Shown: positions 16,751 to 24,947 of the stretch, in pieces | Layout: the number at the start of each line of letters is the position of its first letter | Numbering within the stretch: position 1 is the first letter of the stretch | DNA from: Lachnospiraceae bacterium | GTDB lineage: Bacteria > Bacillota > Clostridia > Lachnospirales > Lachnospiraceae | Assembly (NCBI GenBank): GCA_023664345.1 | Contig: JAMPFQ010000007.1 | Coordinates: 118,415 to 158,182 of the forward strand | DNA length: 39,768 nucleotides | Reading direction: 5' to 3' | Position numbers and translations under genes: made by a program | Notes under the pieces: generated by a model | What the model was told of the DNA's origin: nothing | The model's input: the letters and a program-made list of their open reading frames with translations, nothing else | Databases searched by the model: none

Positions 16751-18514
16751 ATGAAACGATTTTTTCCACTCCTATGCATACTGTCAATCCTGTTGTGCAT
16801 AGAGCCCCTTACCGCTTCCGCTGCCGGCCAGGGCAATATGGACAGCGGCGGCGGTGGCATGGGCCAGGGAACTTCAACCAATAAATGGTCCCCCGGCAAC
16901 GATGGCGTTCGCATCACCGTGGTAGATGCTGAAAGCGGGGCCGCCGTATCTGATCCCGTGGATTTTTCCAACCGGGACCAGAGCAGCAGCATCCTCCACT
17001 TTGGCAAAGTCAACAAGCTGCAGTACCTCGGCGGCACTGCCCTCTCATTACAGTCCGATGCAGGCTACGACTGCATCCACCCTGCCAACGCCATGCCAAC
17101 CATTGTCAGCAGCACCGGGCGGGGCAGCATTGAAGCCATCAAGCGCTACTTTTGCAGCGAATATGCCTGCATGATGGTGGCTGAGGCGACAGGCACGGAT
17201 TATGAGGCCATGCTCTCCGGGCGTTATAAGCTCCTGGTGGAGCCCATCGCTTACTTTACGCACAACGGCCAGTATTACTGCATGACCGCCACGGAGGCCG
17301 CGCTTTATGACCAGCTTGCAGGCGGGGCGCTCCGGAGGACTATGACCTCCCTGACGCACAAAAACCTGCCCCTTTCCATCTTCTTGGAATTTAGCGACCT
17401 GGGGCTGCCCGCATGGTCCGGCAACACCACCGGCACCCAGTCCAACACCGATATCATCAACAGCCTTGGCATGGGCATTGTCTGGTTTGTCGATACCCCG
17501 GCGCCTCCCGGCGGGGAGATTAACGCCCCCGATGTGGAATACCGTGTGGATACGGATGTAATCACCACCATCAGCCTGCAGACTACTGACCGGCTGACCC
17601 CGGACAATCCGGCCACTGTCACGTTCCACATTATGGGTACTGATTATACAGTATGCAACATTGTCATCCCTGAAGATGACTCCCAGCTGGTATGGGTAAA
17701 ATGGCATACGCCTTCCACGCCCCAGACCATTACGATCACAGTTTCACTGAGCAGCGGCTTTACCGCACAGGATACTTTTGTTGCAAAGATCGTGGATCTG
17801 AACGAAAAGATCCCCCCTGACCCCTTGGCGACAGACACATCCCCTGGCTACGCGGTGCCCGCGCTCCCCTCCAGCCCCCAGAAGCTTACCGCAAACTGGG
17901 GCGTCTGGAGCTGCCGCTGGGTACCCGACTGGAAATGGCACCCTGACTGGCAATGGGAGGACGAGGACTGCGACAGCGGATGCCCCCCTGGCTGCCCTGG
18001 CGGACATGGGAGCTGGGAGGATGAGGGGGAATGGGTGGACGAAGGCGACTGGGCATACGATTATACCGGCTATTCCGCCTCCATCACAGGCACCATGACG
18101 CTGATGCCGGACGATATCGTTCCTACTGCCAGCGGCAAGGACATGAAAAGCGGGTACGGCGTCAAGACGGAAGTGCGGGCAGTCCTGTCCACAAGTTCCC
18201 CGGAAGACCACTGCACCAACCCGCAGACTGCCTTTTCCGTATTCCCGGAGTTCCAATACAATACCTATTTACGGCTTTTGCAGCGCGTTTCCAGCGGGCG
18301 CAGCGCAAAATTCACTTTCCGCCCTAATGAGTTCTCCACCTATGGGCGCAGTGTGCATTTTACCCCGGTGTGGTTCCCTGACAATGCCAGCTATACCGTC
18401 TATACCCAGGTATGGGACGCATGGACGCCGGACGGGATGCTGTCGGTGAATTTAAGCGACTATGTCACCATCCACCAGAGCGTGTTTGATGACTGGTATA
18501 CAAACCGTGAATAG
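16751..18514 (+). CDS. Large secreted protein of the Tad locus, putative adhesin
   Basis: 587 aa with a clear signal peptide (MKRFFPLLCILSILLCIEPLTASA) and no C-terminal anchor or sorting motif. Residues about 270-350 form a beta-sandwich-like domain (CARDB-like impression: NPATVTFHIMGTDYTV...LVWVKWHTPSTPQTITITVSL). Residues about 382-432 are extraordinary: ten Trp within about 50 residues in PDW/WQW/EW repeats, four Cys (CDSGCPPGC plus an earlier SC) and many acidic residues. A further beta-rich domain follows. Lying between the lipoprotein and the prepilin peptidase in a Tad locus, it is a candidate pilus-associated or surface adhesin. Start ATG behind AAAAAGGAG. Confidence 0.65.
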   Translation: MKRFFPLLCILSILLCIEPLTASAAGQGNMDSGGGGMGQGTSTNKWSPGNDGVRITVVDAESGAAVSDPVDFSNRDQSSSILHFGKVNKLQYLGGTALSLQSDAGYDCIHPANAMPTIVSSTGRGSIEAIKRYFCSEYACMMVAEATGTDYEAMLSGRYKLLVEPIAYFTHNGQYYCMTATEAALYDQLAGGALRRTMTSLTHKNLPLSIFLEFSDLGLPAWSGNTTGTQSNTDIINSLGMGIVWFVDTPAPPGGEINAPDVEYRVDTDVITTISLQTTDRLTPDNPATVTFHIMGTDYTVCNIVIPEDDSQLVWVKWHTPSTPQTITITVSLSSGFTAQDTFVAKIVDLNEKIPPDPLATDTSPGYAVPALPSSPQKLTANWGVWSCRWVPDWKWHPDWQWEDEDCDSGCPPGCPGGHGSWEDEGEWVDEGDWAYDYTGYSASITGTMTLMPDDIVPTASGKDMKSGYGVKTEVRAVLSTSSPEDHCTNPQTAFSVFPEFQYNTYLRLLQRVSSGRSAKFTFRPNEFSTYGRSVHFTPVWFPDNASYTVYTQVWDAWTPDGMLSVNLSDYVTIHQSVFDDWYTNRE

Positions 18515-18986
18515 CACTATTTCTGCCGCTTACAAACTTCTGGCCTTTGCGTGCATCGCTGGCTTTGCCGCATATGACCTGAAAAGGAAGCTGGTGCCTG
18601 ACCGGGCGCTGCTCTGCTTCTGCCCCGTTGCCCTGCTGGCGCCATTTGTGCATACGCTGCCATCCCCGCCGCCCGCCCTGCTGCTTTTGTCTTTCCTTAC
18701 ATCCCTCGCAGGGGCGGCATCAGGTTTCCTGATCCTCCTGGCAGCAGCCATAACCTCACGAAACGGCACTGGGGTCGGCGGCGGGGATATCAAACTGGCG
18801 GCAGTTATAGGCTTTATCTATGGTCCCTCCCGTATGCTGGCTGTCCTGCTCACCGCCTCCGGGCTGGCATGTGCCACTTCTTTCATAATGGGCAGAAAGC
18901 ACAGGGATGGGACATTATCCCTCCCCTTTGTGCCTTTCCTTGCAGCAGGGAGCATGGCAGCCACCATAACAGCAATAGCACTATAA
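18489..18986 (+). CDS. tadV: Prepilin peptidase, TadV/CpaA type
   Basis: 165 aa from ATG 18489; ATG 18462 and GTG 18507 are alternatives, none with a strong ribosome site, so translation is probably coupled to the overlapping upstream gene. It is a small A24-type aspartic membrane protease with several helices. The two catalytic aspartates are visible: Asp30 in AAYDLKRKLVPD and Asp100 in the GxGD-type motif GGGDIKL. The methylase domain of larger PilD enzymes is absent, as expected for Tad. It should cleave the RG|D leaders of the three pilin-like proteins here at the cytosolic face of the membrane. Confidence 0.88.
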   Translation: MTGIQTVNSTISAAYKLLAFACIAGFAAYDLKRKLVPDRALLCFCPVALLAPFVHTLPSPPPALLLLSFLTSLAGAASGFLILLAAAITSRNGTGVGGGDIKLAAVIGFIYGPSRMLAVLLTASGLACATSFIMGRKHRDGTLSLPFVPFLAAGSMAATITAIAL

Positions 18987-19021
18987 CCTTCCCATATGTA
19001 TAGAACAGGAGTGAAAACAAC

Positions 19022-19924
19022 ATGAAACTGAATAACCGTTTAATCTTCGGCCTGCTCAGCCTTCTGCTGGCTGCCGTCATCGCCTTTGTCGCCCTGCCTA
19101 CTATCGCAAGGCAGACCAACGGCAAGACACAGATCGTCCGTATTACCAAGCCCGTCCTCAAAGGGGAACAGATCACTGCGGACAACACGGAATGCGTAGA
19201 GGTAGGGAGTTATAACCTCCCCCTGAATATCGCCCGTTCCCTTGATGATGTAAAGGGGCTCTATGCTGCCGCGGATCTCGCCCAGGGCGATTATATCCTG
19301 ACTTCCAAGATCAGCATAGTCCCTATATCCTCGGATGCGGCATTGAACAGCATCCCCTCCGGGAAGGTGGCCATCTCCCTGACCGTGAAAACGCTCGCTT
19401 CCGGACTGTCCGATAAGCTGCAGCCAGGCGACATTATCCGTATTTACCATTTCCTTGACACAGCGGAAGATGTCCCTGAACTGCACTTTGTAAAAGTCCT
19501 GTCTGTAACAGATGCCGGCGGCATGAACGTAGATAACGCAAAGGAGCCACTTGCGGATGAGGAAAAACAGCAGTCTGCCACCATCACAGTGCTGGCAAGC
19601 CCGGAACAGGCACGCCTTATCACCGCCATGGAAAATGAGGGTGTCGCCCATGTCGCGCTGATCTGCCGCAATAACGAAAAGCTGGCGGAGGATCTTCTGG
19701 CGGAACAGGATCTCATCTTGCAGGAAATCTACTTCCCTGAAACCCTTACAGATGAAGATGCTGATGGGGAACAAGCGGCAGACGGGCAGGAAAATACCAC
19801 TGCTGAAAAAGATGGGGCTGCCGGCCAAGATTCCGCGCACGGGGAATCCGGAGATAACAGCCATGTGCCTGCAGAAAATGAAAATAAGCCCGGCCGCGGG
19901 GAATCCCATGGGGAATCCAATTAA
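19022..19924 (+). CDS. cpaB: CpaB/RcpC-like pilus assembly protein (SAF domain)
   Basis: 300 aa from ATG 19022 behind AGGAG. One N-terminal membrane helix (FGLLSLLLAAVIAFVAL, about 9-26), then an extracytoplasmic SAF domain: ITKPVLKGEQITADNTECVEV...LAQGDYILTSKI (about 40-105), followed by the RcpC part (GKVAISLTVKTLASGLSDKLQPGDIIRIY; ITVLASPEQARLI). The C-terminal about 55 residues are acidic and disordered. In Gram-negative Tad systems CpaB sits with the secretin; in this secretin-free locus it probably spans membrane and wall. The family call is strong and the exact role in monoderms is less known. Confidence 0.88.
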   Translation: MKLNNRLIFGLLSLLLAAVIAFVALPTIARQTNGKTQIVRITKPVLKGEQITADNTECVEVGSYNLPLNIARSLDDVKGLYAAADLAQGDYILTSKISIVPISSDAALNSIPSGKVAISLTVKTLASGLSDKLQPGDIIRIYHFLDTAEDVPELHFVKVLSVTDAGGMNVDNAKEPLADEEKQQSATITVLASPEQARLITAMENEGVAHVALICRNNEKLAEDLLAEQDLILQEIYFPETLTDEDADGEQAADGQENTTAEKDGAAGQDSAHGESGDNSHVPAENENKPGRGESHGESN

Positions 19925-19948
19925 CAGGCAGAAAGGAGAAACCATTCC

Positions 19949-20797
19949 ATGTCAAAAGTAATCACTGTCTGGGGCAGCCCCGGCAGCGGCAAGTCCATGT
20001 TCTGCTGCATCCTTGCCAAAGCGCTGACCCGTGACAAACGCAAAGCCATCATCATAAGCGGGGAACCGTCCGTTCCCATGCTCCCGGTATGGCTGCCCGA
20101 CCAAATTTCAGAGACAGGGGCTTCCATAGGCCAGGTCCTTGCCAGCGTGGAGATAGATACCTCCCTGGTCGCCAGCCATGTGACGGTGCTGAAAAGCTAC
20201 CCCTTTATCGGGCTCATGGGCTACAGTGCCGGTGAAACCCCTTTGAGCTACCCTGACACAGACTACCAGATGGTCCTCCATCTGATAGCCGCTGCCAGGA
20301 AGCTGGTAGACTTTGTTATCTTAGACTGCGGTTCCAGCATGACAAATGTATTTACCCCCGCCGCCATCGAATCCGGGGACCTGGTGGCGCGCATACTGAC
20401 CCCTGACCTGAAGGGCATCAATTATTTAAAAGCCCACCAGCCGCTTCTTGCGGATGGGCGATTCCATTACAGCGGGCACATGGTTTTTGCCGGCATGGCC
20501 CGCCCATTCCATGCCTTTGAGGAAATGGGCTATATGATCGGCGGCTTTGACGGCCTGCTGCCCTACAGCAAGGAAATTGACCGCTGCGCCACTGAGGGGG
20601 ATATGTTCCAGGCTGTCAAATACTGCAGTTCCAAATATATCACTTCTTTAAACAAAGTGCTGGATGCCCTGGAACAAATGGAATCCGCAGACCGGCAGGA
20701 AGATGATGAATATATGGACGAAAGCCGCCATCCTGACGAACCAGACAAAAACAGCATATTACAAGGGGAGGAGGAAACCAGTGAACAACTTAAATGA
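19949..20797 (+). CDS. tadZ: CpaE/TadZ-like P-loop ATPase
   Basis: 282 aa, ATG 19949 after GAAAGGAG. Walker A is at the very N-terminus (GSPGSGKS, residues 9-16), a conventional P-loop rather than the deviant MinD-type motif. A MinD/ParA-like core follows: AIIISGEPSVPMLPVW, then DFVILDCGSSMTNVF as the Walker B-like strand. The tail is acidic (DEYMDESRHPDEPDKN). No receiver domain. TadZ/CpaE proteins position or nucleate the Tad machine at the membrane. Its place directly before CpaF, with a 17-base overlap, supports the call over a generic ParA protein. Confidence 0.8.
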   Translation: MSKVITVWGSPGSGKSMFCCILAKALTRDKRKAIIISGEPSVPMLPVWLPDQISETGASIGQVLASVEIDTSLVASHVTVLKSYPFIGLMGYSAGETPLSYPDTDYQMVLHLIAAARKLVDFVILDCGSSMTNVFTPAAIESGDLVARILTPDLKGINYLKAHQPLLADGRFHYSGHMVFAGMARPFHAFEEMGYMIGGFDGLLPYSKEIDRCATEGDMFQAVKYCSSKYITSLNKVLDALEQMESADRQEDDEYMDESRHPDEPDKNSILQGEEETSEQLK

Positions 20798-22166
20798 TAT
20801 CTTTTTTACCCCTGCCGAAAACAACACCCTGACCTATGAGCAGGTGCTTGAAGACGTCCAACGGTATTTTTCCGAAAACCACGCCTCCACCATTGCAGGC
20901 GCAGGAGAAGGGGATTCCGAGCGTGCCTCAGCCGTCTTAAAAGAACTGATGGCACAGTACCTTGTGAAGCGCAAGTACGCTATAGACGGGCTTACCAGCG
21001 GGGAACTCTGCGCCAGGCTTTATGAGGACATGGCCGGCTATTCTTTCCTGAAGAAATGGATCTATGCGGACGGCGTGGAAGAGGTAAACATCAATGCGTA
21101 CAACGATATCGAGGTTATTATGAACAGCGGCCGCAGCATCAAGATCCCGGACAAGTTCTCATCCCCGCAGCATGCCATTGACGTGGTCAGGCGTATGCTG
21201 AATGCCTGCGGCATGGTGATTGACGACACCATGCCCTCGGTCATAGGCTTCCTTGACAAGAACATCCGCATATCCGTTGACAAAGCCCCGATCGTGGATG
21301 CGGAAGTCGGGATAAATGCCTCCATCCGTATCGTCAACCAGCATACCGTGTCCGAGCAGAAACTCCTTGAATCCGGAAGCGCAACGGCAGAGATGTTGCA
21401 TTTCCTCATAGCCTGTATCCGCTATGGGGTATCGGTATGCATTGCGGGTTCCACCGGTTCCGGCAAGACCACTATCATGGCATGGCTTTTGTCCAACGTG
21501 CCGGACAACCGCCGACTCATCACAATAGAGGAGGGCAGCCGGGAATTTGACCTTATCAGGCGTGACAAAGATGGCAATATCCTGAATTCCGTAGTCCATC
21601 TGCTCACCAGGCCCCATGAAAACCCATCCATGAGCATCAACCAGGACTTCCTGTTGGAACGGGTGCTGCGCAAACACCCTGACGTCATCGGCGTAGGCGA
21701 AATGCGGTCTGCTGCGGAAAGTCTCTCGGCTGCAGAAAGCTCCAGGACCGGGCATACAGTATGTACCACGATCCACTCCAATTCCTGTGAAAGCACATAC
21801 CGCAGGATGATGACCCTTGCCAAACGCCGCTACAACATGGATGATTCCATCCTCATGCAGATCATGGTGGAAGCTTACCCGGTAGTGGTCTTTACCAAGC
21901 AGCTTGAAGACCGTTCCAGGAAGATCATGGAAATAATCGAGGGGGAGGACTACCGGGATGGAAAACTTTTATACCGTTCCCTGTATAAATATGAGGTGGC
22001 AGACAATGTGACAGATGAAAACGGGACCGCCCATGTGGTAGGTTCCCACCGCAAAACAGGAACCATGTCTGACACCTTGAAAAAGCGGCTCCTGGATAAT
22101 GGGATCTCCCACAAGGAACTCCAGGAATTTTTAAAACCGGATACCTTGGGAAAGGGGGTGGATTGA
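20781..22166 (+). CDS. cpaF: CpaF/TadA secretion ATPase
   Basis: 461 aa from GTG 20781 behind GGGGAGGAGG; an upstream ATG at 20664 is buried in the previous gene. It is a GSPE-type hexameric ATPase: N-terminal domain with VEEVNINAYNDIEVIMNSG (about 100-125), Walker A GSTGSGKTT at about 223-231, an Asp box (ITIEEGSREFDL), Walker B around DVIGVGEMRS (about 300-310) and a His box TGHTVCTTIHSNS (about 322). All motifs are intact. It drives pilus assembly, and possibly retraction, at the cytosolic face together with TadB and TadC, which follow immediately. Confidence 0.95.
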   Translation: MNNLNDIFFTPAENNTLTYEQVLEDVQRYFSENHASTIAGAGEGDSERASAVLKELMAQYLVKRKYAIDGLTSGELCARLYEDMAGYSFLKKWIYADGVEEVNINAYNDIEVIMNSGRSIKIPDKFSSPQHAIDVVRRMLNACGMVIDDTMPSVIGFLDKNIRISVDKAPIVDAEVGINASIRIVNQHTVSEQKLLESGSATAEMLHFLIACIRYGVSVCIAGSTGSGKTTIMAWLLSNVPDNRRLITIEEGSREFDLIRRDKDGNILNSVVHLLTRPHENPSMSINQDFLLERVLRKHPDVIGVGEMRSAAESLSAAESSRTGHTVCTTIHSNSCESTYRRMMTLAKRRYNMDDSILMQIMVEAYPVVVFTKQLEDRSRKIMEIIEGEDYRDGKLLYRSLYKYEVADNVTDENGTAHVVGSHRKTGTMSDTLKKRLLDNGISHKELQEFLKPDTLGKGVD

Positions 22167-23099
22167 TTGCATTGGATTTATCTAATCTGTTTTGCCCTTA
22201 TCAGCGCCGGGCTTTTTGCATTGTTCCATGTCCGGCCACAGGATTTTACCGATGCACTCTTTAATTCCGGGCATAAGACCGCCACTTTGTCCGATGAATT
22301 GAATGTCCTCATGGGTACGCCCGCCAGAGGGTTCTTTAACCAGAGCTATGAGATCAAACAGATTTTAAAGGATACCGGACGGGCTGACCGCTATGAGGCT
22401 GTCACACGGCTCACTTTGATCCTCTTTGGCGTGGGCGCCGTCCTTGCCCTGCTGATCGACAACGTGTACATGGTCCCCATACTTGGCATTGGCTTTTCCC
22501 TCCTGCCCATATGGTATCTGCGCAGCACGGCGGCAAGCTACAAAAAACACTTAAATGAGGAACTGGAAACCGCAATCTCCATTGTCACCACTTCCTACTT
22601 GCGGACAGAAGACCTCCTTCGCTCGGTGCGGGAAAACCTGCCCTATATCAATGAGCCTGTCAGGGCGAATTTTGAGGCATTTGTATACGAGAACGAACTA
22701 ATCAGCGCCAATATGACCAGCGCCATCAATTCCCTTAAAATGAAAATCCCCAACCGGATATTCCATGAATGGGCCAACATCCTGATCCAGTGCCAGTCCG
22801 ACCGTTCCATGAAGAACACGCTGCCGACCATTGTACAGAAGTTTTCTGATGTGCGTGTGGTGCAGTCGGAACTGGAAGCCATGATGCAGGGACCGAGGCG
22901 GGAAGCCATTACCATGATGTTCCTTGTCATTGCCAATGTGCCGCTGCTCTACTTCCTCAACAAAGACTGGTTCCACACCCTGGTCTACACTACCCCGGGC
23001 AAGATCGCCCTAGCTATCTGCGCGGCCATCATCCTGTTTGCGCTGACACAGATCATGAAGCTGAGCAAACCCATTGAATACGGAGGTGATGGTACATGA
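22167..23099 (+). CDS. tadB: TadB-like inner-membrane platform protein
   Basis: 310 aa from TTG 22167, directly after the cpaF stop, with GGGGGTGG as ribosome site. Membrane helices at about 4-20, 80-115 and near the C-terminus (EAITMMFLVIANVPLLYF; IALAICAAIILFALTQIM). The cytosolic part carries the T2SF-type helical bundle (LNEELETAISIVTTSYLRTEDLLRSVRENLPYINEPVRANFEAFV). TadB and TadC form the membrane platform on which CpaF acts. The stop overlaps the tadC ATG by four bases. Confidence 0.88.
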   Translation: MHWIYLICFALISAGLFALFHVRPQDFTDALFNSGHKTATLSDELNVLMGTPARGFFNQSYEIKQILKDTGRADRYEAVTRLTLILFGVGAVLALLIDNVYMVPILGIGFSLLPIWYLRSTAASYKKHLNEELETAISIVTTSYLRTEDLLRSVRENLPYINEPVRANFEAFVYENELISANMTSAINSLKMKIPNRIFHEWANILIQCQSDRSMKNTLPTIVQKFSDVRVVQSELEAMMQGPRREAITMMFLVIANVPLLYFLNKDWFHTLVYTTPGKIALAICAAIILFALTQIMKLSKPIEYGGDGT

Positions 23100-23974
23100 C
23101 ACTATTGGCATTGATCTCCATTATTCTCCTGGGAATTGCCGCCTACAACCTGCTCTGCGCTTTTACGGACATCCCAACCGGCAAGACCTCAAAAATGATG
23201 ATGCTTGCCCGGAAACAGCAGGGAACAAAACGGGAGAAGCTGCTGGATGTATACACCACAAAGGCGGCAGGGCTTTTTGCCCCTTACCTGCGCCTGGACA
23301 GACTGAAACGTAATAAGCTGCAGGCCGCATTAGCCATTGCAGGCTTGGAACTGTCTCCGGAAGTCTATACAGCAAGGGCATGGGTGGTTTCGGGGGCTGT
23401 TGCCCTATGCGCCATCCCCATGGCGTTCCTCATACCGCTTTTTGTGCCTGTGCTGATCGGCATGGCTGTAGCCCTTTGGTTTTCCAGCTACTACGCAGCT
23501 TTTGATTTTGTAAAGAAAAGACGCAAATATATTGAGACAGAGATACCACGGTTCGCCCTCACTATAGGGCAGAATCTTGAAAACGACAGGGATGTCCTGA
23601 AAATCCTGACTTCCTACCGCAGGGTAGCAGGCAGGGATTTCGGGGCGGAACTGGACCAGACCATAGCAGACATGAAGACAGGCAATTATGAAAACGCCCT
23701 GATCCGCTTTGAGGCCCGTATCGGAAGCCCCATGCTCTCAGATGTTGTGCGCGGTCTTATCGGCGTCCTACGGGGAGACGACCAGCGGATGTATTTTAAA
23801 ATGATCTGCTTTGATATGAGGCAGATCGAGCAAAACAACCTGAAAAAGGAAGCGGCCAAACGCCCCAAGAAAATTCAGCGGTACTCCATGATGATGCTTA
23901 TCTGCATTATGATCATCTACCTTGTAGTCCTTTGTACGGAGGTACTCAGCTCCCTTGGCGTATTCTTTGGCTGA
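23096..23974 (+). CDS. tadC: TadC-like inner-membrane platform protein
   Basis: 292 aa, ATG 23096 with GGAGGTGATGG ahead and a four-base ATGA overlap with tadB. Membrane helices at about 3-20, 100-140 (VVSGAVALCAIPMAFLIPLFVPVLIGMAVALWFSSYYAAF) and at the C-terminus (MMMLICIMIIYLVVLCTEVL). T2SF-like region: IETEIPRFALTIGQNLENDRDVLKILTSYRRVAG...DQTIADMKTGNYENALIRFEARIGSPMLSDVVRGLIGVLRGD. It is the partner of TadB in the pilus platform. Confidence 0.88.
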   Translation: MTLLALISIILLGIAAYNLLCAFTDIPTGKTSKMMMLARKQQGTKREKLLDVYTTKAAGLFAPYLRLDRLKRNKLQAALAIAGLELSPEVYTARAWVVSGAVALCAIPMAFLIPLFVPVLIGMAVALWFSSYYAAFDFVKKRRKYIETEIPRFALTIGQNLENDRDVLKILTSYRRVAGRDFGAELDQTIADMKTGNYENALIRFEARIGSPMLSDVVRGLIGVLRGDDQRMYFKMICFDMRQIEQNNLKKEAAKRPKKIQRYSMMMLICIMIIYLVVLCTEVLSSLGVFFG

Positions 23975-24014
23975 CGGCTAACGGTAAAACAGCCTTTCCC
24001 TATGGCTCTTTACA

Positions 24015-24066
24015 TATAATCCATTGCAAAGGAGGCGGTAACTTGTATTATAGCGGTTTTTCCTGA
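24015..24066 (+). promoter_or_regulatory. Pilin leader: TATAAT box and a seven-codon leader ORF
   Basis: A perfect TATAAT (24015-24020) without a good -35 is followed by AAAGGAGG (24028-24035) and TTG at 24043, which opens a seven-codon frame ending at TGA 24066. A ribosome site this strong in front of such a short frame suggests a leader peptide, or a decayed gene start. The true pilin start lies 64 bases downstream with its own AGGAGG. A separate promoter here would let the major pilin be made in excess of the assembly proteins. Confidence 0.35.
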
Positions 24067-24129
24067 CAATCTGCGTGTTTGCAACCTGTCACTATCAATC
24101 ATACACCAATTTTATTTAGGAGGTTTTCC

Positions 24130-24351
24130 ATGAGAAAAATTAAAAATTGTATCTGCCGCAAGGCCAGCCACATCATTACCCGTACACATCAGGCATTGTC
24201 CAACCAGCGCGGTGACTTCTACATTTCCGATGCCGTGAAGATCATCATCGCCGTTGTCCTTGGGGCATTGCTGCTGGCCGCTCTGACACTGATCTTCAAT
24301 AATACCGTCATTCCCAGAATCACAAGGGAAATTGAAGGATTGTTCAACTGA
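24130..24351 (+). CDS. flp: Flp-like small pilin (DUF6133-like), probable major subunit
   Basis: 73 aa from ATG 24130, four bases after TTAGGAGG is passed; upstream in-frame starts lack a ribosome site. Basic 28-residue leader ending SNQRG28-D, then FYISDAVK and a membrane helix (IIIAVVLGALLLAALTLIF), with a short tail. Size and layout fit a Flp pilin, whose mature form is little more than the helix. The Glu5 of classical pilins is not present; acidic residues are at +1 and +6. I recall the family as DUF6133. It is last in the pilus locus, followed by a strong terminator, consistent with a highly expressed separate unit. Confidence 0.75.
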   Translation: MRKIKNCICRKASHIITRTHQALSNQRGDFYISDAVKIIIAVVLGALLLAALTLIFNNTVIPRITREIEGLFN

Positions 24352-24383
24352 TCTGAATCAGGCATTTATCAGGCATTGATACC

Positions 24384-24427
24384 GGGAGAATCGGACTGCA
24401 GAAATCTGCGGCTGGTTCTCCTTTTGA
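24384..24427 (+). terminator. Intrinsic terminator of the pilus locus
   Basis: GGGAGAA pairs with TTCTCC around an inner CTGCAGA/TCTGCGG stem and is followed by CTTTT. It closes the pilus operon 30 bases after the pilin stop. CAGGCATT occurs twice just before it (24359-24380). The stretch from here to 24545 is AT-rich and shows no further feature. Confidence 0.75.
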
Positions 24428-24545
24428 TTTTATAAATATAAAATAAAAACCTATTCAATTTTTAGGTTTTATAAAATTTTAAGAAATTATCAATCAAAAA
24501 TCGGTCTTTTTCAGATGGAAATTTACAGTAAAGGAAGTGAAGGAA

Positions 24546-24908
24546 ATGAATCAAAAACAATGTAATATTTATCCCTTTTTAAAAGCTGTACGAGGATGCT
24601 GGCACAACGCTTTATTTGTCAAGTGCGGACACGATAACTGCCCCTACGGGCAAGCCACTCCCTGCAAGGGTTATCTATTGGCTGTAGATGCCGATGGTAC
24701 TCCTCTCCTCATGCCTGCCGATAAGCTGCAACTTCTGACCGGGGAATCCATTGAACCGGAAGGATGCCGGGCAGTGCTCAATAAACAGGCATTTGAGACA
24801 GTTTACAGCCTGTACATTGAATGGCATACAACATTTTCTACAGGCTGCCCGCTTTTGCAGCTATATCAAACATCCTACAGCAATTCCTGCGGCATGGATA
24901 TGGATTGA
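24546..24908 (+). CDS. Small Cys-rich protein of unknown function
   Basis: 120 aa from ATG 24546; GTG 24537 is an alternative, and the GGAAG/AAGGAA run makes the choice uncertain. Cysteines cluster in KCGHDNCPYGQATPCKGY (about residues 27-45), suggesting a metal site or disulfides. No signal peptide or membrane helix, so a zinc site is more likely. It opens the accessory gene run after the pilus terminator and is followed by another Cys-rich protein. Not recognised. Confidence 0.55.
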   Translation: MNQKQCNIYPFLKAVRGCWHNALFVKCGHDNCPYGQATPCKGYLLAVDADGTPLLMPADKLQLLTGESIEPEGCRAVLNKQAFETVYSLYIEWHTTFSTGCPLLQLYQTSYSNSCGMDMD

Positions 24909-24947
24909 ACACTATACCCGCTTGTGCGGTACTTAACGGAGGTGACA

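Noticed and set aside
19040..19945. 301-codon minus-strand frame opposite cpaB
   Set aside because: cpaB is clear on the plus strand; the opposite frame has no start signal or family features.
24359..24380. CAGGCATT direct repeats as part of a CRISPR or iteron array
   Set aside because: Only two copies, three bases apart; too few for an array.
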